Of a stretch of DNA of 64,000 bases, positions 32,183-41,756 are shown in pieces. The translations under genes and the position numbers were made by a program. Within the stretch, counting starts at the first letter, position 1; every line of letters starts with the position of its first letter. Below the pieces are notes generated by a model that saw only the letters and a program-made list of their open reading frames with translations, did no database searches and was not told the origin of the DNA. This DNA is from Mycosarcoma maydis (Eukaryota > Basidiomycota > Ustilaginomycetes > Ustilaginales): NCBI RefSeq assembly GCF_000328475.2, contig NC_026485.1, forward strand, positions 248,001 through 312,000, given 5' to 3'.

Positions 32183-33163
32183 TCAATGCTGAGTGGGAGG
32201 CTGCTGTTGCTGGGCCGCCTGCTGTTTGGAACTGCTCTCCTTCAGGGCGAGGAGCTGTTTGCTTCTAAAGGCCTCGTAGTGGATCTGTGCGGTGGTTTCG
32301 ATGAGGTCCTGCAGGTGCGTTCTGGTCAAAAAGTTTCGGAGGTGTACAAACTCGCAGTGGCTTTCGTTTTCGACATTGACGACACCGTACCGGTTCTTCC
32401 TGCCCCTGACCTGTTTACCGTCGATGACGACCGAGCGTTCGCTGCCGACGACGGCAAACGGGATGAGTGTACGCATGCGCTCGTTCAGCTCGCGTTCCTC
32501 TTCCTCGTAGTCTTCGTTATCGAACGGGTAGACGCGGATGTTGTTGTACTGCATCTCGGCACGGATTCGTTCCTTGAACAGATCGCGTTCGTCCATAGTG
32601 AGCGAGTCCGACTTGGCGATCACCGGAACCACGTTGACCACATCGCTCAACTTCTTCATCACCGTGACGTCGATCGGGCGCAATCCATGACCCGTCGGGT
32701 TGATGAAGAAGAGACAGCAGTGAATGCGCGTATCGACAATGTACCTATCGCGCATCGCGGTGAGCTCCTTTCGGAGGTAAGCCGAATGTTGATCCTTGAT
32801 GTACTTGATGATAGGGTCCCAGCAATTGTCGTTGTTCACCTGGTCGCCGTAGCCAGGGGTGTCGACGATGTTCAGTCGAAGCCTCACACCGTTTTCCACA
32901 ATCACGTGCGAAACCGGGTGGATCTCGGTGGTCTGGCGAATCACCTCATCCGCTGCGAATCGTCCCTTGGTATCGATCAGATGCGCTGCAAACAGCGTGT
33001 TGATGAGCGTCGATTTGCCCAGTCCCGTCTGACCCACGACCATGACGTTAAACTGGAAGCCGCGCTTGAGCAGTTTCGACTCGATCTGTTTGGTGATCGA
33101 GTCGAATCCGACGTACGACTGCAGAGGAGTGTGCTCCTGATCTTGCGATAGTACCGCCGTCAT
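32183..33163 (-). CDS. CDC10: Septin, Cdc10 type
   Basis: Septins are GTP-binding proteins that polymerise at the bud neck and septum. From Met 33163 the protein is 326 residues, close to yeast Cdc10 (322). It begins with SYVGFDSITKQIESKLLKRG, then the P-loop GQTGLGKSTLINTLF, the G3 motif DTPGYGD, the G4-like motif AKSD and the septin-unique element from about residue 240 to 290 (AVVGSE, GRKNRYGVVNVEN, HCEFVHLRNFLTRTHLQDL). As in Cdc10 there is no long C-terminal coiled coil; the end is short and Gln/Pro-rich. Conservation to the Cdc10 subgroup is strong throughout. An in-frame ATG at 33205 would add 14 residues; 33163 is preferred because MTAVLSQ leads directly into the conserved N-terminus. 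Confidence 0.95.
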   Translation of the reverse strand: MTAVLSQDQEHTPLQSYVGFDSITKQIESKLLKRGFQFNVMVVGQTGLGKSTLINTLFAAHLIDTKGRFAADEVIRQTTEIHPVSHVIVENGVRLRLNIVDTPGYGDQVNNDNCWDPIIKYIKDQHSAYLRKELTAMRDRYIVDTRIHCCLFFINPTGHGLRPIDVTVMKKLSDVVNVVPVIAKSDSLTMDERDLFKERIRAEMQYNNIRVYPFDNEDYEEEERELNERMRTLIPFAVVGSERSVVIDGKQVRGRKNRYGVVNVENESHCEFVHLRNFLTRTHLQDLIETTAQIHYEAFRSKQLLALKESSSKQQAAQQQQPPTQH

Positions 33164-33480
33164 ACTGAACCACGATGTGATGTGTCTAGCTGAGCAAACG
33201 AGCAAGGATCTGTGCGGTGCTGAGGGTCAGTTCGAGTCCCGAATCCAGTCGTACTTTCGTAGCTGTTTCTGTACGGTTACAGTTTCGCGTCGTACGATGC
33301 CAAGAGATCGAGCAAGAGAAAAAATGGTGCGGTTCGTGTTGCGAAAAGATCGAGACGCGCAGCGACCGGTCGTTGATGACGATGACGAGGATGGTGATGG
33401 TGACAACAAGCACAACCACAGGCAGCGTCTAGACGGTCAAAAGATGGCTCATGCGCCTCGCACAGTCTGCTGGATCCAAA

Positions 33481-33504
33481 GACACACACACACACACACA
33501 CACG
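33481..33504. repeat. (CA)n microsatellite
   Basis: A run of about 12 CA dinucleotides between CDC10 and SCAMP. Confidence 0.85.
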
Positions 33505-33705
33505 CTCGCGCTCTGCCTTGCAGTCACACGCACGTCCAACGCCTACACGCTGCGCAACCCCCGAACTTTTGAAATGCGTCTCAAAGTTGTTCTTCCTGTG
33601 TTTCTCGTCTGTATTTAGTTTCAAATCGCCAGCATTCACGATTCCACTTTTCTTATCCCCATCTTAGTCCCTCGCAGATTCACTATTTGCGACTGTATAA
33701 CAATC

Positions 33706-33816
33706 ACCAATCGTGACTCGTGAATGTATTCGACAATTCAAATTCCAATTCATGGTTTCACGAGTCGCAAATCACGAATCACGAATAATCACGAATCACG
33801 AATCGTGGATCGTGAA
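33706..33816. repeat. Dispersed AATCACGAATC cluster
   Basis: At least seven units, including AATCACGAATCACGAATAATC and a terminal inverted pair AATCGTGGATCGTGAAT. Confidence 0.8.
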
Positions 33817-33913
33817 TTTAGCCCCTTCGCCCGTGGCCCACAGAAATTAAGTGTTGATCTGGGCGAGCTAACATGCGATTCGGTTGTTCGTGCGTCGGTC
33901 GATAGTCGTTGGA

Positions 33914-33970
33914 AGATTCACGATTCGTGATTTACGATTCGTGATTCATGATTCATGATTCATGATTTGT
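33914..33970. repeat. GATTCGTG/GATTCATG tandem cluster
   Basis: It starts with an inverted pair (GATTCACGATTCGTGATT) and continues as three GATTCAT repeats, showing drift of the unit within one array. Confidence 0.75.
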
Positions 33971-34301
33971 GGCAACTTTCATGATTTGACCTTTGCACCT
34001 GTCACTTCGTGCTTGTGTCCGGCGCTGCTTCTCTCTCTCTCTCGAATGCGAGTCTGCTTCGCTCTATAACCACTTCGTTCAGGATGCAAGGTGATCAGAT
34101 CGTTACATTTCGTCGAAAGAGAGAGAAAAAGTACAGGGATTTCACGGACTGCAGATGAGACTGAGACGCACACAGATGGTGCGACTGGTATGAGGAGACA
34201 CAAGGAACCTTGGTGTGCGTGCTGTACTGTCTGGTGGCGGCACAATGAGAGCTTCCTTGCTCAGAGTCAAGCAAGAGCGTTTGGGATCGTCAGTGATCGG
34301 A

Positions 34302-35171
34302 TCACACCTGCGATCCACGGGTGAAGTAGGCCTTCATGCCGTGTGTAGCCAGCTCGTTCTTAGCCTGCGCAAACGTATGGCCCTTTTCATTGTTGTGCTT
34401 CCAGATCAGCCTGTAGTACCACAGGTTACCCAAACCTTGCAGACCGAAGCCTGCTGTAGCTACCGCTCCCAGGATACCGGCAACGATCCGTTGTCCTGCA
34501 AACGCCTGGATGGTGTTGATCAAGCCTGCCGAACCAGTGGATGGGATGCCCAAGAACACGTACACCGAGAATGCCAGATGGAAGCCGGCAAAGATAAAGT
34601 AGACATAGAAGAAGAGCGAGTGCTCCTTCATCAAGCCATTGTAGATTGGTCGGTACCAGAGCAAGAAGCTGGCTACTGTGATGACGGGCAGGTAGACGAT
34701 ACCCGAGATCATATCTTTACCACCGTCCGAGGCTCCCTGAATGAGCAAAAAGATACACGCTATCATGTTGACGACAAGCGTCAACACCAGTAGAAGCCAC
34801 AGCTTGTAGAGATTCTCCATGATAGCCTGACTGTCCGGTGGGATCTCTGCAGCAATGTCGTGATAGATGAGCGGGTAGAAGAACGGCCAATTGTTGCGGC
34901 CGTGCTTTTGGATGTGTGCTGCGCGATTGTCCAGGTCGCGTTCTCTGCGTGCGAGTTCCTCTTCTCTACGGCGAAGCTCTTCCATCCGGTTGGCTTCTAC
35001 GCGTGACGGGATCTCGTCGACTGTGCTGCCCTTGTATGTAGAGCCAACGTCATCATCGCCACCGGCGTACACGCGCGAAGAGTCGTTGAGAGCACCCTGC
35101 ACCGACGGGTCTGCGAACGGATTGGCGTCGAGCGCATTGCGATCCGAGAAGGGGTCTGCCGGTGGCGCCAT
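34302..35171 (-). CDS. Secretory carrier-associated membrane protein (SCAMP)
   Basis: SCAMPs are tetraspan proteins of post-Golgi and endosomal membranes involved in vesicle recycling. The 289-residue protein starts MAPPADPFSDRN and has an NPF motif (residues 17-19), the EH-domain ligand typical of SCAMP N-termini. A charged coiled coil at about 61-90 (MEELRRREEELARRERDLDN) is followed by the SCAMP signature NNWPFFYPLIYHDIAAEIP. Four hydrophobic segments then follow at about 124-144, 155-175, 188-210 and 228-250. The C-terminus is cytosolic and short. All expected parts are present in one frame without introns. Confidence 0.92.
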   Translation of the reverse strand: MAPPADPFSDRNALDANPFADPSVQGALNDSSRVYAGGDDDVGSTYKGSTVDEIPSRVEANRMEELRRREEELARRERDLDNRAAHIQKHGRNNWPFFYPLIYHDIAAEIPPDSQAIMENLYKLWLLLVLTLVVNMIACIFLLIQGASDGGKDMISGIVYLPVITVASFLLWYRPIYNGLMKEHSLFFYVYFIFAGFHLAFSVYVFLGIPSTGSAGLINTIQAFAGQRIVAGILGAVATAGFGLQGLGNLWYYRLIWKHNNEKGHTFAQAKNELATHGMKAYFTRGSQV

Positions 35172-36282
35172 ATTGCACTTGGCGCTTGTTCAAAGATAGC
35201 GTGTCGCCCTTGGATCAAAGAGGACCCGAAACTGTCGTTTTTGAGCTGTTGCTTGTTTGCAATGCTGGAACAAGAGAGCAGAAGCTTTGCTATGGGACTC
35301 TTGTGACGATGGAAACGAGCAAGAGCAGAGGCGCGCCAGAGGATCTTGGAGAGGTACAGGCAATGCTACGCAATCAAGATGGCTCCGATGTTGTAGAGAC
35401 AACGACTGGCGCTAAATGAGGTTAGGTGGTCTGAGCTCGGTGTGGAACCTGACCAGAACGAACACACATGCCACCACCTCGTGCTCTCATCACGTCTGAA
35501 AATGGAATCGTTAGTCACGAGTGGGTCGGGCCAATCGCCCAGCCTCGGTCAAAGGTCGACTTGACACGTTTCCTGTCTGAGCACGGAGCATTCGTGATTC
35601 GTGATTCACCCTCTCTTTTCGTTTTTAGGCTCGTGTTTCCCCCCTGTCCCGTGTTCGGCAGTCTGTCACGTTGCAATGCGGGTAGCCCGATTTGTGCCTG
35701 AATCTCGCCGATGAGGTTGGCGACGCCGATGTTAATTGCGGATGCTCTCTTTGTGGTGGATTGTATGAAAGGTGCAAAAACACGCTTCGCGAAGCACGAA
35801 GGATCACGGGATTTGCTAACGCGCTCACACACACGCCCCGCTCGTCCTCGACCACACTTCGTCGAAACACTGCTACTTGTGCGCCCTTCATCTCGAAGGC
35901 AGCGCTGTCTTCAACACCTGTATTGCCCAACGCGACGTTCTACGGCTGAAACCATCTCGCACACTTTCTCTATCGCTCGTCCGCAACAAACACCACAACG
36001 TGTAACGCTGCTTTCACCGTCATTCGCTCCATCACTCTCATTCGTTCCGCACACGGGCTCCACTTGTCATTGCGTCAAGCTTCAGCTTTCGACTCCCTCG
36101 TTCAGGCCAACTTGGTCCTACAAGCCTACGCAGAACAGCAGCTTTCAAAGCAGCTCGTCCTTTACCTCAGTCCTTCATCCCACCGAAGCTCCTTGGGCGC
36201 ACCGGACACAAAACCTTACATTGCTTTGCGCTGTATCTCGCTGCTTTCCAGCTAGGACAACAAGGTAAAGAGCAAGCTGAAC
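35172..36282. other. SCAMP / RSC4-like divergent promoter region
   Basis: No gene supported. Dispersed elements lie at 35,594-35,612. The right half is CT-rich, as for the leader of the RSC4-like gene. A plus-strand open frame (35,711-36,268) is Ser/Thr/Pro/His-rich without any motif and was treated as leader DNA. Confidence 0.5.
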
Positions 36283-39200
36283 ATGTCGAGACGCAGCGGC
36301 GGGGTCGAATCGTCCAATGTCGTCGATGGCCTGCGCAAGCGTCTTCGTGGTAATGCTTCCGCTGACGACGCGACCGCTGTTACTGCCTCTACTAGCGCCT
36401 CTGCGTCCGCGTCCGCTTCCGCTTCCGCTTCTGCAAACATGGCCAGCATTGCCAGCATGGGCGCTATCGAGCGCAGAATCCACAGCCTTTCTATCGAGCA
36501 GGTGGCGCAATACGGCCAAAAGCTCATGGATACTGTCATGGAAGCTACCGATCCCGTGGACGGTGATGCGCTCCACGAGATCTTTCTCGAACTTCCAGAC
36601 GCCCAAGACTATCCCGACTATTACGAAATCATAAAGCGTCCCATGGCACTCGAAGAGATTCAGTCCAAGCTCGACCAACGCAGCTACCCTACTTTGCCAG
36701 ACGTCAAGCACGACTTTGAAACCATCTGCAACAACGCCAAGCGCTACAACCAGCGAGACACACCTGTCTGGCTCAAGGCAAGGGAGCTGCACAGTCTCAT
36801 CAAGATCACATATGTTCAGATTGTCGAAAGTCTTCCCGAACCCAGTGCTGCTCCACCATCCACTCCTGCTGCACCCGCCGTTGCTTCCACTTCTGTTGCC
36901 GTTGAAGAGCCTACATCTTCGCGCCCAAAGCGCATCCTATTGCGCGCTGCAAAGTCGCAAGCAAAGCTCAACGACCAATTTCAACAGGAATCGGAAGCGC
37001 AGGATCAGTCCCTACCATCAATGCCAAACTCCTCTCAACAGCACGCCGTTGAGCAGCAGTCACCAGACTCGACAGCTTCCCTCCCTCCGCAGCCCGCTGC
37101 ATCATCTGCGCCCGCTCGTCAACAGAGCCAGCAACCCTACACGGCTACTGGCACTCCCAGTTCCGCCGCTGATGATGCAGATGACGATGACGCCAATGCC
37201 GATGGTGACGACGATGATAACTGGGACGCCAACGATGGCGACTCGTCCAAGCTCACCAAAGGCGGTCTCTTTGACGGACGCAAACGCCCTGGCAAACGAG
37301 GCAAGCGTCTCAAAGCTACCCTTCGTCAGCTCGTCCAGGACCTTCGTCGCGTCATCGGTTCGCGTGGCTATCCCCTCGTCAAAAACTTTCAAGCACTCCC
37401 CAGTCGAGCTCAAAATCCACAGTACTACCAGGTCATCCTTAAGCCCATCAGCTTTCGCGACATCGAAAATCGCGTCTATGGAAAAGTCTACATCAACGCA
37501 CACGCTCTGTTTGTCGACCTCGAGCTTATGCTCAGCAACGCCATGACCTTTTATCCCCCCGAACATCCCATCTGGCAAGACGCTGCTGAGATTCGTCAGT
37601 ACTTTGAACGCGAGGCTATCCCTGCTCTTATTCAGGACGGTTTCACACTGGAAAAGGATGACGTCAGGCAGTCGGCCCTGCCTCTTCATCTTGCTGCTAA
37701 CAGTACCATCGAGGCACACAAGATTGCCTACAAGATGATTGTCTCCAAGACTGTTGGCGCTTCACACAGTCCTGAGCCATCATCTCGCGCTAGGTTGGGT
37801 TCAGCAGGTATCGCTGGATCACCTGCCATGTCTGCAACTCCAGCATTTCCGGCAGGCTCGCCCGGTGCTTTCGGCTCGCCATCTCCCGTCGTGCCTATCC
37901 CAAATGCGAACGCTCCAGTCATGATGATGGGAGGAGGGTATCCAGGCTCGATGCCCATGTCAATGCCTGTGTCGATGCCCATGTCAATGTCCATGGCGCC
38001 GCCGTCCATGTCTACATTTGCCGTGACACCAAGCATGCCTGCTATGAGCATGGCCGCCTCACCCGCACGACCCATGCAGCTCCCAGGGACGCCAGGAGCA
38101 TCACCATCCCCGCGACCGAACGCTACACCAGAGGGAAGGAGACCCGTCGGCCGCCCCCCCGGCAAGGGCACTCCGACCAGATCCAACCCGTATCCATTTC
38201 TGGAGCGTCGTATTGGCCCTGGACGTCCCAAGAAGCACGAAGCGGCAGCACGTCAAGCCGCCATCGCAGCTCATGAAGAAATGCTTCGCAAACAGGCTCT
38301 GCAAGAACAGCAAGAGCAAATGACGCAACAGCAACAAGCCGCTGCGCTGGCGGCCCAACCTATCCCACAATGGCAGCAGCAGCAACTCATGCAGCAACAG
38401 CTTCAACAACAACAGATGCTTCAGCGACAGCAAGACCAGGCGCAGCAACAGCAACAACAACGACAACAGCAGCAACAGCGTCGACAACAACAACAACAGC
38501 AGCAGCAGCTACAGCAAGCACAGCAACAGAAAGCACAACAGTCACAACAGCAACAGGCATTTCTCGAACAGCAGCAAAGATCGCTTCAGCAAGCGCACGG
38601 ACCAAGCCGCTCGCCCTCGCAGCCGATGCTGCCACCTGGCGCTCATCTGCCGTTTGGAAGTGGAATGATTGTTTCAGAAGCTCCACCACCGGTTAAGCGG
38701 AAAGAAGCTGTTTTGCCAGCTGAGCCGCGCGAGCCACCGGCATTTGAAGGACTTGAAAACCGCACGCCTCTGATTTCCAAGTTTGCGATCGGCATGGAAG
38801 TCGAAGAGGCGAACGGACAGACACTGGCAGTGCCACCGCTGGAAATCAAGAATGAACTCGCGACGCAGCACACGCTTCAGATTCCGCCAAACGCTTCGAG
38901 CATTACCATTGATTTCCCTCTACGTATGCTGTACAGACAGAACAAGTCGAAGGTGGATGAGAACCAAGTGAAGAAGGAAGCTGCGATCGACCCAGCGTCT
39001 GCCAATGGCGATGCGGAGACGCCTGCCAAGCCTGCACAGTCCCAGACGAATGGTACAGCCAATGGTGGTAAGAGAGAAACCTCGCTCACGTGGCCTTGGC
39101 AACCCGAACTGTACTTTAACGGCCGGCAAACGCAAGGAAGCTGGACCTCAGCAGAACTGTCGATCGACCCAGCGCTACTAGAAGATGCCAGTACAGACTA

Positions 39201-39366
39201 CCAGGACGACGAACGATTTGCAACCAGGATCAGCTACTCGTACTGCAGAGTTCGACTGCTGCCGAGGAGGGGAATCAACGTGTTTGAGATCACGGTCAAA
39301 CCGGATTCCGCCTATCCACCGATCAGCAAGGTTCCGTTGGAGAGGTACTTGATTTACTTTTGCTAG
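36283..39366 (+). CDS. RSC4: Double-bromodomain protein, Rsc4-like chromatin remodeller subunit
   Basis: Rsc4 is the tandem-bromodomain subunit of the RSC SWI/SNF-type remodeller and reads acetylated histone H3. The 1,027-residue protein has bromodomain 1 at about 75-180 (YPDYYEIIKRPMALEEIQSK, then CNNAKRYNQRDTPVW with the acetyl-lysine-binding Asn). Bromodomain 2 lies at about 345-455 (NPQYYQVILKPISFRDIENR, then LSNAMTFYPPEHPIW). A Met/Ser/Pro-rich linker follows, then two AT-hook-like motifs (RRPVGRPPGKG at about 617, GPGRPKKHE at about 645) and a Gln-rich tract at about 680-770. The last 100 residues form the Rsc4-type C-terminal domain, ending VPLERYLIYF. Assignment to Rsc4 rather than another bromodomain protein rests on the tandem layout and this C-terminus. 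Bromodomain 2 has Pro where the binding Asn is expected. Confidence 0.85.
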   Translation: MSRRSGGVESSNVVDGLRKRLRGNASADDATAVTASTSASASASASASASANMASIASMGAIERRIHSLSIEQVAQYGQKLMDTVMEATDPVDGDALHEIFLELPDAQDYPDYYEIIKRPMALEEIQSKLDQRSYPTLPDVKHDFETICNNAKRYNQRDTPVWLKARELHSLIKITYVQIVESLPEPSAAPPSTPAAPAVASTSVAVEEPTSSRPKRILLRAAKSQAKLNDQFQQESEAQDQSLPSMPNSSQQHAVEQQSPDSTASLPPQPAASSAPARQQSQQPYTATGTPSSAADDADDDDANADGDDDDNWDANDGDSSKLTKGGLFDGRKRPGKRGKRLKATLRQLVQDLRRVIGSRGYPLVKNFQALPSRAQNPQYYQVILKPISFRDIENRVYGKVYINAHALFVDLELMLSNAMTFYPPEHPIWQDAAEIRQYFEREAIPALIQDGFTLEKDDVRQSALPLHLAANSTIEAHKIAYKMIVSKTVGASHSPEPSSRARLGSAGIAGSPAMSATPAFPAGSPGAFGSPSPVVPIPNANAPVMMMGGGYPGSMPMSMPVSMPMSMSMAPPSMSTFAVTPSMPAMSMAASPARPMQLPGTPGASPSPRPNATPEGRRPVGRPPGKGTPTRSNPYPFLERRIGPGRPKKHEAAARQAAIAAHEEMLRKQALQEQQEQMTQQQQAAALAAQPIPQWQQQQLMQQQLQQQQMLQRQQDQAQQQQQQRQQQQQRRQQQQQQQQLQQAQQQKAQQSQQQQAFLEQQQRSLQQAHGPSRSPSQPMLPPGAHLPFGSGMIVSEAPPPVKRKEAVLPAEPREPPAFEGLENRTPLISKFAIGMEVEEANGQTLAVPPLEIKNELATQHTLQIPPNASSITIDFPLRMLYRQNKSKVDENQVKKEAAIDPASANGDAETPAKPAQSQTNGTANGGKRETSLTWPWQPELYFNGRQTQGSWTSAELSIDPALLEDASTDYQDDERFATRISYSYCRVRLLPRRGINVFEITVKPDSAYPPISKVPLERYLIYFC
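38380..38580 (+). repeat. CAG/CAA-rich tract coding for polyglutamine
   Basis: An in-frame run of CAG and CAA codons inside the RSC4-like gene encodes a Gln-rich segment of about 65 residues interrupted by Leu, Ala and Arg. Mixed CAG/CAA usage suggests selection for the amino acid rather than pure slippage. Confidence 0.85.
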
Positions 39367-39804
39367 TCACTCTGAGCTCGACAATCATCAATCTATCGGA
39401 TGCTGACACTGTGGATGCGTGTGATGAGTTGATGAGTTATGTGGGTAGAGAAGGCGACGAGGTTGGCGGCAACAAGGTTCGAGCGTGTAGAGCGTTTTTT
39501 TAACGCTAGACTCGCGCCGTAAAAAGACGAGGAGAGCGTGGAGTGCTCAAGTTGAGCGAGGCTTAAGCGAGCCATCAGAAATCAATCACAAATCCACAAT
39601 CGTGAATTGTGGGTTGGCAACACGGTTTGATGTGCTTTGTCCACAGTCATCTGTTTCTGTCTGACGACGACTGCGGGCAGCCGACATCAGCTTTCGAGTG
39701 GTCTAACTCACAACCCATCGCCAGCGGTACACGCTCGTCGGATTGCTAGATCTTGCATCGAAGGTTGTATTTCGTGCAAAGTTCATCACACGTTTGCCAC
39801 CATC
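39367..39804. other. Intergenic region before the copper transporter gene
   Basis: No gene supported. One degenerate dispersed element occurs near 39,585-39,605. Confidence 0.5.
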
Positions 39805-40566
39805 ATGAATCACGGCGGTATGGATCACGGCGGACATGGTGGTATGGACCACGGGGGCAAGGATGCTGGCTCCGCATCTTGCAGCATGAACATGGTATGG
39901 AACTACGACACAAGGAATCTGTGCATCCTCAGTTCTTCGTGGCGAATCACGACGCCTTTATCGCTCTACACGTCGCTCGTGATCATCGCTCTTGCCGCTA
40001 TGCTCTATGAATGGCTGCGCCTGTACATTCGACAACTGGATGCACGTCTTGCACGGGCGTCAATTACTTCACCTCTACTCTCAGCGACACACAGACGACG
40101 TGCGTCGTTACTCCCCACTTCAAGCGCCCCAAGTTCCGGCAGCAGTGCAGCAGTCAGCGATCGTCGTTCGGTAAGCATGTCCAAACGTCGTGCTTCCAAC
40201 ACCTCAATCAGCCTAACGCCTACGCGTCAACCATGGATCAAACCGCTAGAGACAACAAGAATCGTGCAAACCTGGCGCTCAACACTGTACGCCACATCGA
40301 TCCTCATCAGCTTCCTGCTCATGCTGATAAGCATGACTTTCAACGCTTACGTGATTGCAGCTATCGTCATCGGTGAGTTGCAAGCTTTCCGGTATTGTGA
40401 CAGTGAAACACGACGTAGAGAGACCAAGACTGACCAGTTGATGATTCTTCGTGCTCCAATGACAGGTGCTGCGTGTGGCCATTATTGGTTCAACCGCGAT
40501 CTGTCTTCCAGCGGCGCGCTGTTGGGTGGTGCCACTGACGACAAAGGGTTGGCTTGTCATATGTAA
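39805..40566 (+). CDS. Ctr-family copper transporter (two exons)
   Basis: Ctr proteins are trimeric Cu(I) importers with three membrane helices. Exons 39805-40372 and 40466-40566 join over a 93-base intron (GTGAGT...CAG) to give 222 residues. The N-terminus is His/Met/Gly-rich (MNHGGMDHGGHGGMDHGG) and is followed by CSMNMVWNYDT, a MxM-containing segment before helix 1 (about 56-76). Helix 2 carries the MxxxM copper-pore motif (LLMLISMTFN). Helix 3 crosses the splice junction with the GxxxG packing motif (GAACG), which confirms the intron. The cytosolic loop between helices 1 and 2 is long (about 85 residues, Ser/Arg-rich). Whether it is a plasma-membrane or vacuolar Ctr cannot be told. It is convergent with the crotonase gene. 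Confidence 0.88.
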   Translation: MNHGGMDHGGHGGMDHGGKDAGSASCSMNMVWNYDTRNLCILSSSWRITTPLSLYTSLVIIALAAMLYEWLRLYIRQLDARLARASITSPLLSATHRRRASLLPTSSAPSSGSSAAVSDRRSVSMSKRRASNTSISLTPTRQPWIKPLETTRIVQTWRSTLYATSILISFLLMLISMTFNAYVIAAIVIGELQAFRYCDSETRRRETKTDQLMILRAPMTGAACGHYWFNRDLSSSGALLGGATDDKGLACHM

Positions 40567-40730
40567 CGCTTCTTTTCTCACGAAGCCAAAATGATACTTC
40601 AAACGTCATTCACGATTGGAAAGCAGCAAATCAAGCATCAAAGATGGCCTTTAACGTCCACACGATTGCAGAGATGATATGGGATTGGAACGAAGCTATG
40701 GTACCGAAAGGGGCAGACGAGAAGCGAGAT

Positions 40731-41756
40731 CTAATATTTTGCCCTGGGAGCATACAGCGCGGTAGTAGCATCGTCATGACTGGTCCTCATGATCTTGATC
40801 GCCTGAGCGTAGATGACCTGTTTGTTGCTACCCCAAGCGTTCATTTTGGCCTTTCCCTTGAGCTTGTTCGCCAATTCCAAGGCCTTGTCGAGCGTGTCCT
40901 GTGGGCTGTCGCTGAGGATATCAACAAAGCCCTCATCGAACGCCTCTTTGGCGCTGAATCGGTGGCCTTCGAGCACGATCTTTCTCATCACCCTCTGGTC
41001 TGTGATCTTGCTGCCTAGTGCCATCTGTAGTCCATGTGGTAGCGGCGCGCCGAAATCGATCTCGTTCATGCAAAGATATCCTCGTTTGGCGTTCATGACA
41101 CGGTAGTCGTGTGCACACGCGAGGCCGAATCCGGCTGCAAATGCATGTCCGTTGACAGCCGCGATGGTGGGGATCGGTAAGGTGAGCAGTTTCTCGTAGA
41201 GCGCGTTGAGGTGCGTGTCGAAGAATGTCGGGTCGGCCATTGCACGTTCCAAGTCCAGTCCGTTGGAGAAGATTTTGGCCGACGCATCCACTCCACCTGT
41301 CGAAATGAGCGCTGCTCCTTCACTCGATTCTCCAGAGGAGAGCATATCGTTCCAGCGTTCTTCAACGTGTCTTAGAGCGGGCAGAAGACCATCACCGATC
41401 AACTTGTGCGTCAGTCGGTTATCCGGTGTTTCGTTGCCCAGCATGGTCAGCACCCAGATGCGGCTCGCGCCATCAAACTCTAGCTTGACAAGTGGCGCTG
41501 CTTCCGATGGAAATTGACGGGTGTACGATTGCATGTTTGCGCTCGGGTTTGTCGGGTCGTACCTGGGAATCTTGCTGAGATCAAACACAGTTGAGGCGTT
41601 GCGTACGGTGTGACGCGATCGAACTTGAGATCGTCTGAACGAAAGTTGAGCGTGAGCCAAAGCAGGTGCGACGATGAATGGCGTTTCAAGGCGACGGATG
41701 CTGCGCAGGGAGGATGAAGCAGAGAGCAAAGATGGACGAAGCATCTGGAAATGCAT
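40731..41756 (-). CDS. Crotonase-family enzyme (enoyl-CoA hydratase/isomerase)
   Basis: The 341-residue protein has an Arg/Ser-rich, presequence-like N-terminus (MLRPSLLSASSSLRSIRRL) and then a crotonase fold from about 85. The oxyanion-hole segments are visible: DASAKIFSNGLDLE at about 157-170, and PIPTIAAVNGHAFAAGFGLACAHDYRVM at about 195-221. MNEIDFGAPLPHGLQMAL (about 230-247) has one acidic residue in the active-site region, a pattern seen in delta3,delta2-enoyl-CoA isomerases rather than two-Glu hydratases. I infer an enoyl-CoA isomerase-like role in fatty acid oxidation; the exact substrate is unknown. The C-terminus (AKY) is not a standard PTS1, so mitochondria are the more likely site. 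It is convergent with the Ctr gene, with 164 bases between the stops. Confidence 0.82.
   Translation of the reverse strand: MHFQMLRPSLLSASSSLRSIRRLETPFIVAPALAHAQLSFRRSQVRSRHTVRNASTVFDLSKIPRYDPTNPSANMQSYTRQFPSEAAPLVKLEFDGASRIWVLTMLGNETPDNRLTHKLIGDGLLPALRHVEERWNDMLSSGESSEGAALISTGGVDASAKIFSNGLDLERAMADPTFFDTHLNALYEKLLTLPIPTIAAVNGHAFAAGFGLACAHDYRVMNAKRGYLCMNEIDFGAPLPHGLQMALGSKITDQRVMRKIVLEGHRFSAKEAFDEGFVDILSDSPQDTLDKALELANKLKGKAKMNAWGSNKQVIYAQAIKIMRTSHDDATTALYAPRAKY

Larger units (their letters stand above)
33164..34301. other. Intergenic region with CA repeat and dispersed elements
   Basis: No gene supported. It contains a (CA)n microsatellite (33,481-33,504), clusters of the dispersed element (33,706-33,816 and 33,914-33,970) and a short CT run near 34,030. 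It includes the CDC10 promoter and the SCAMP 3' flank. Confidence 0.6.

Noticed and set aside
33225..33245. GTTCGAGTCCC resembling a tRNA T-arm
   Set aside because: No matching T stem, anticodon arm or acceptor stem could be built around it.
33481..33504. CA dinucleotide run as part of a gene
   Set aside because: Plain microsatellite between CDC10 and SCAMP; frames through it are short and uninformative.
35711..36268. Plus-strand open frame before the RSC4-like gene
   Set aside because: CT-rich leader composition, many Ser/Thr/Pro/His residues and no recognisable motif. It ends just before the RSC4-like start and is better read as 5' untranslated DNA.
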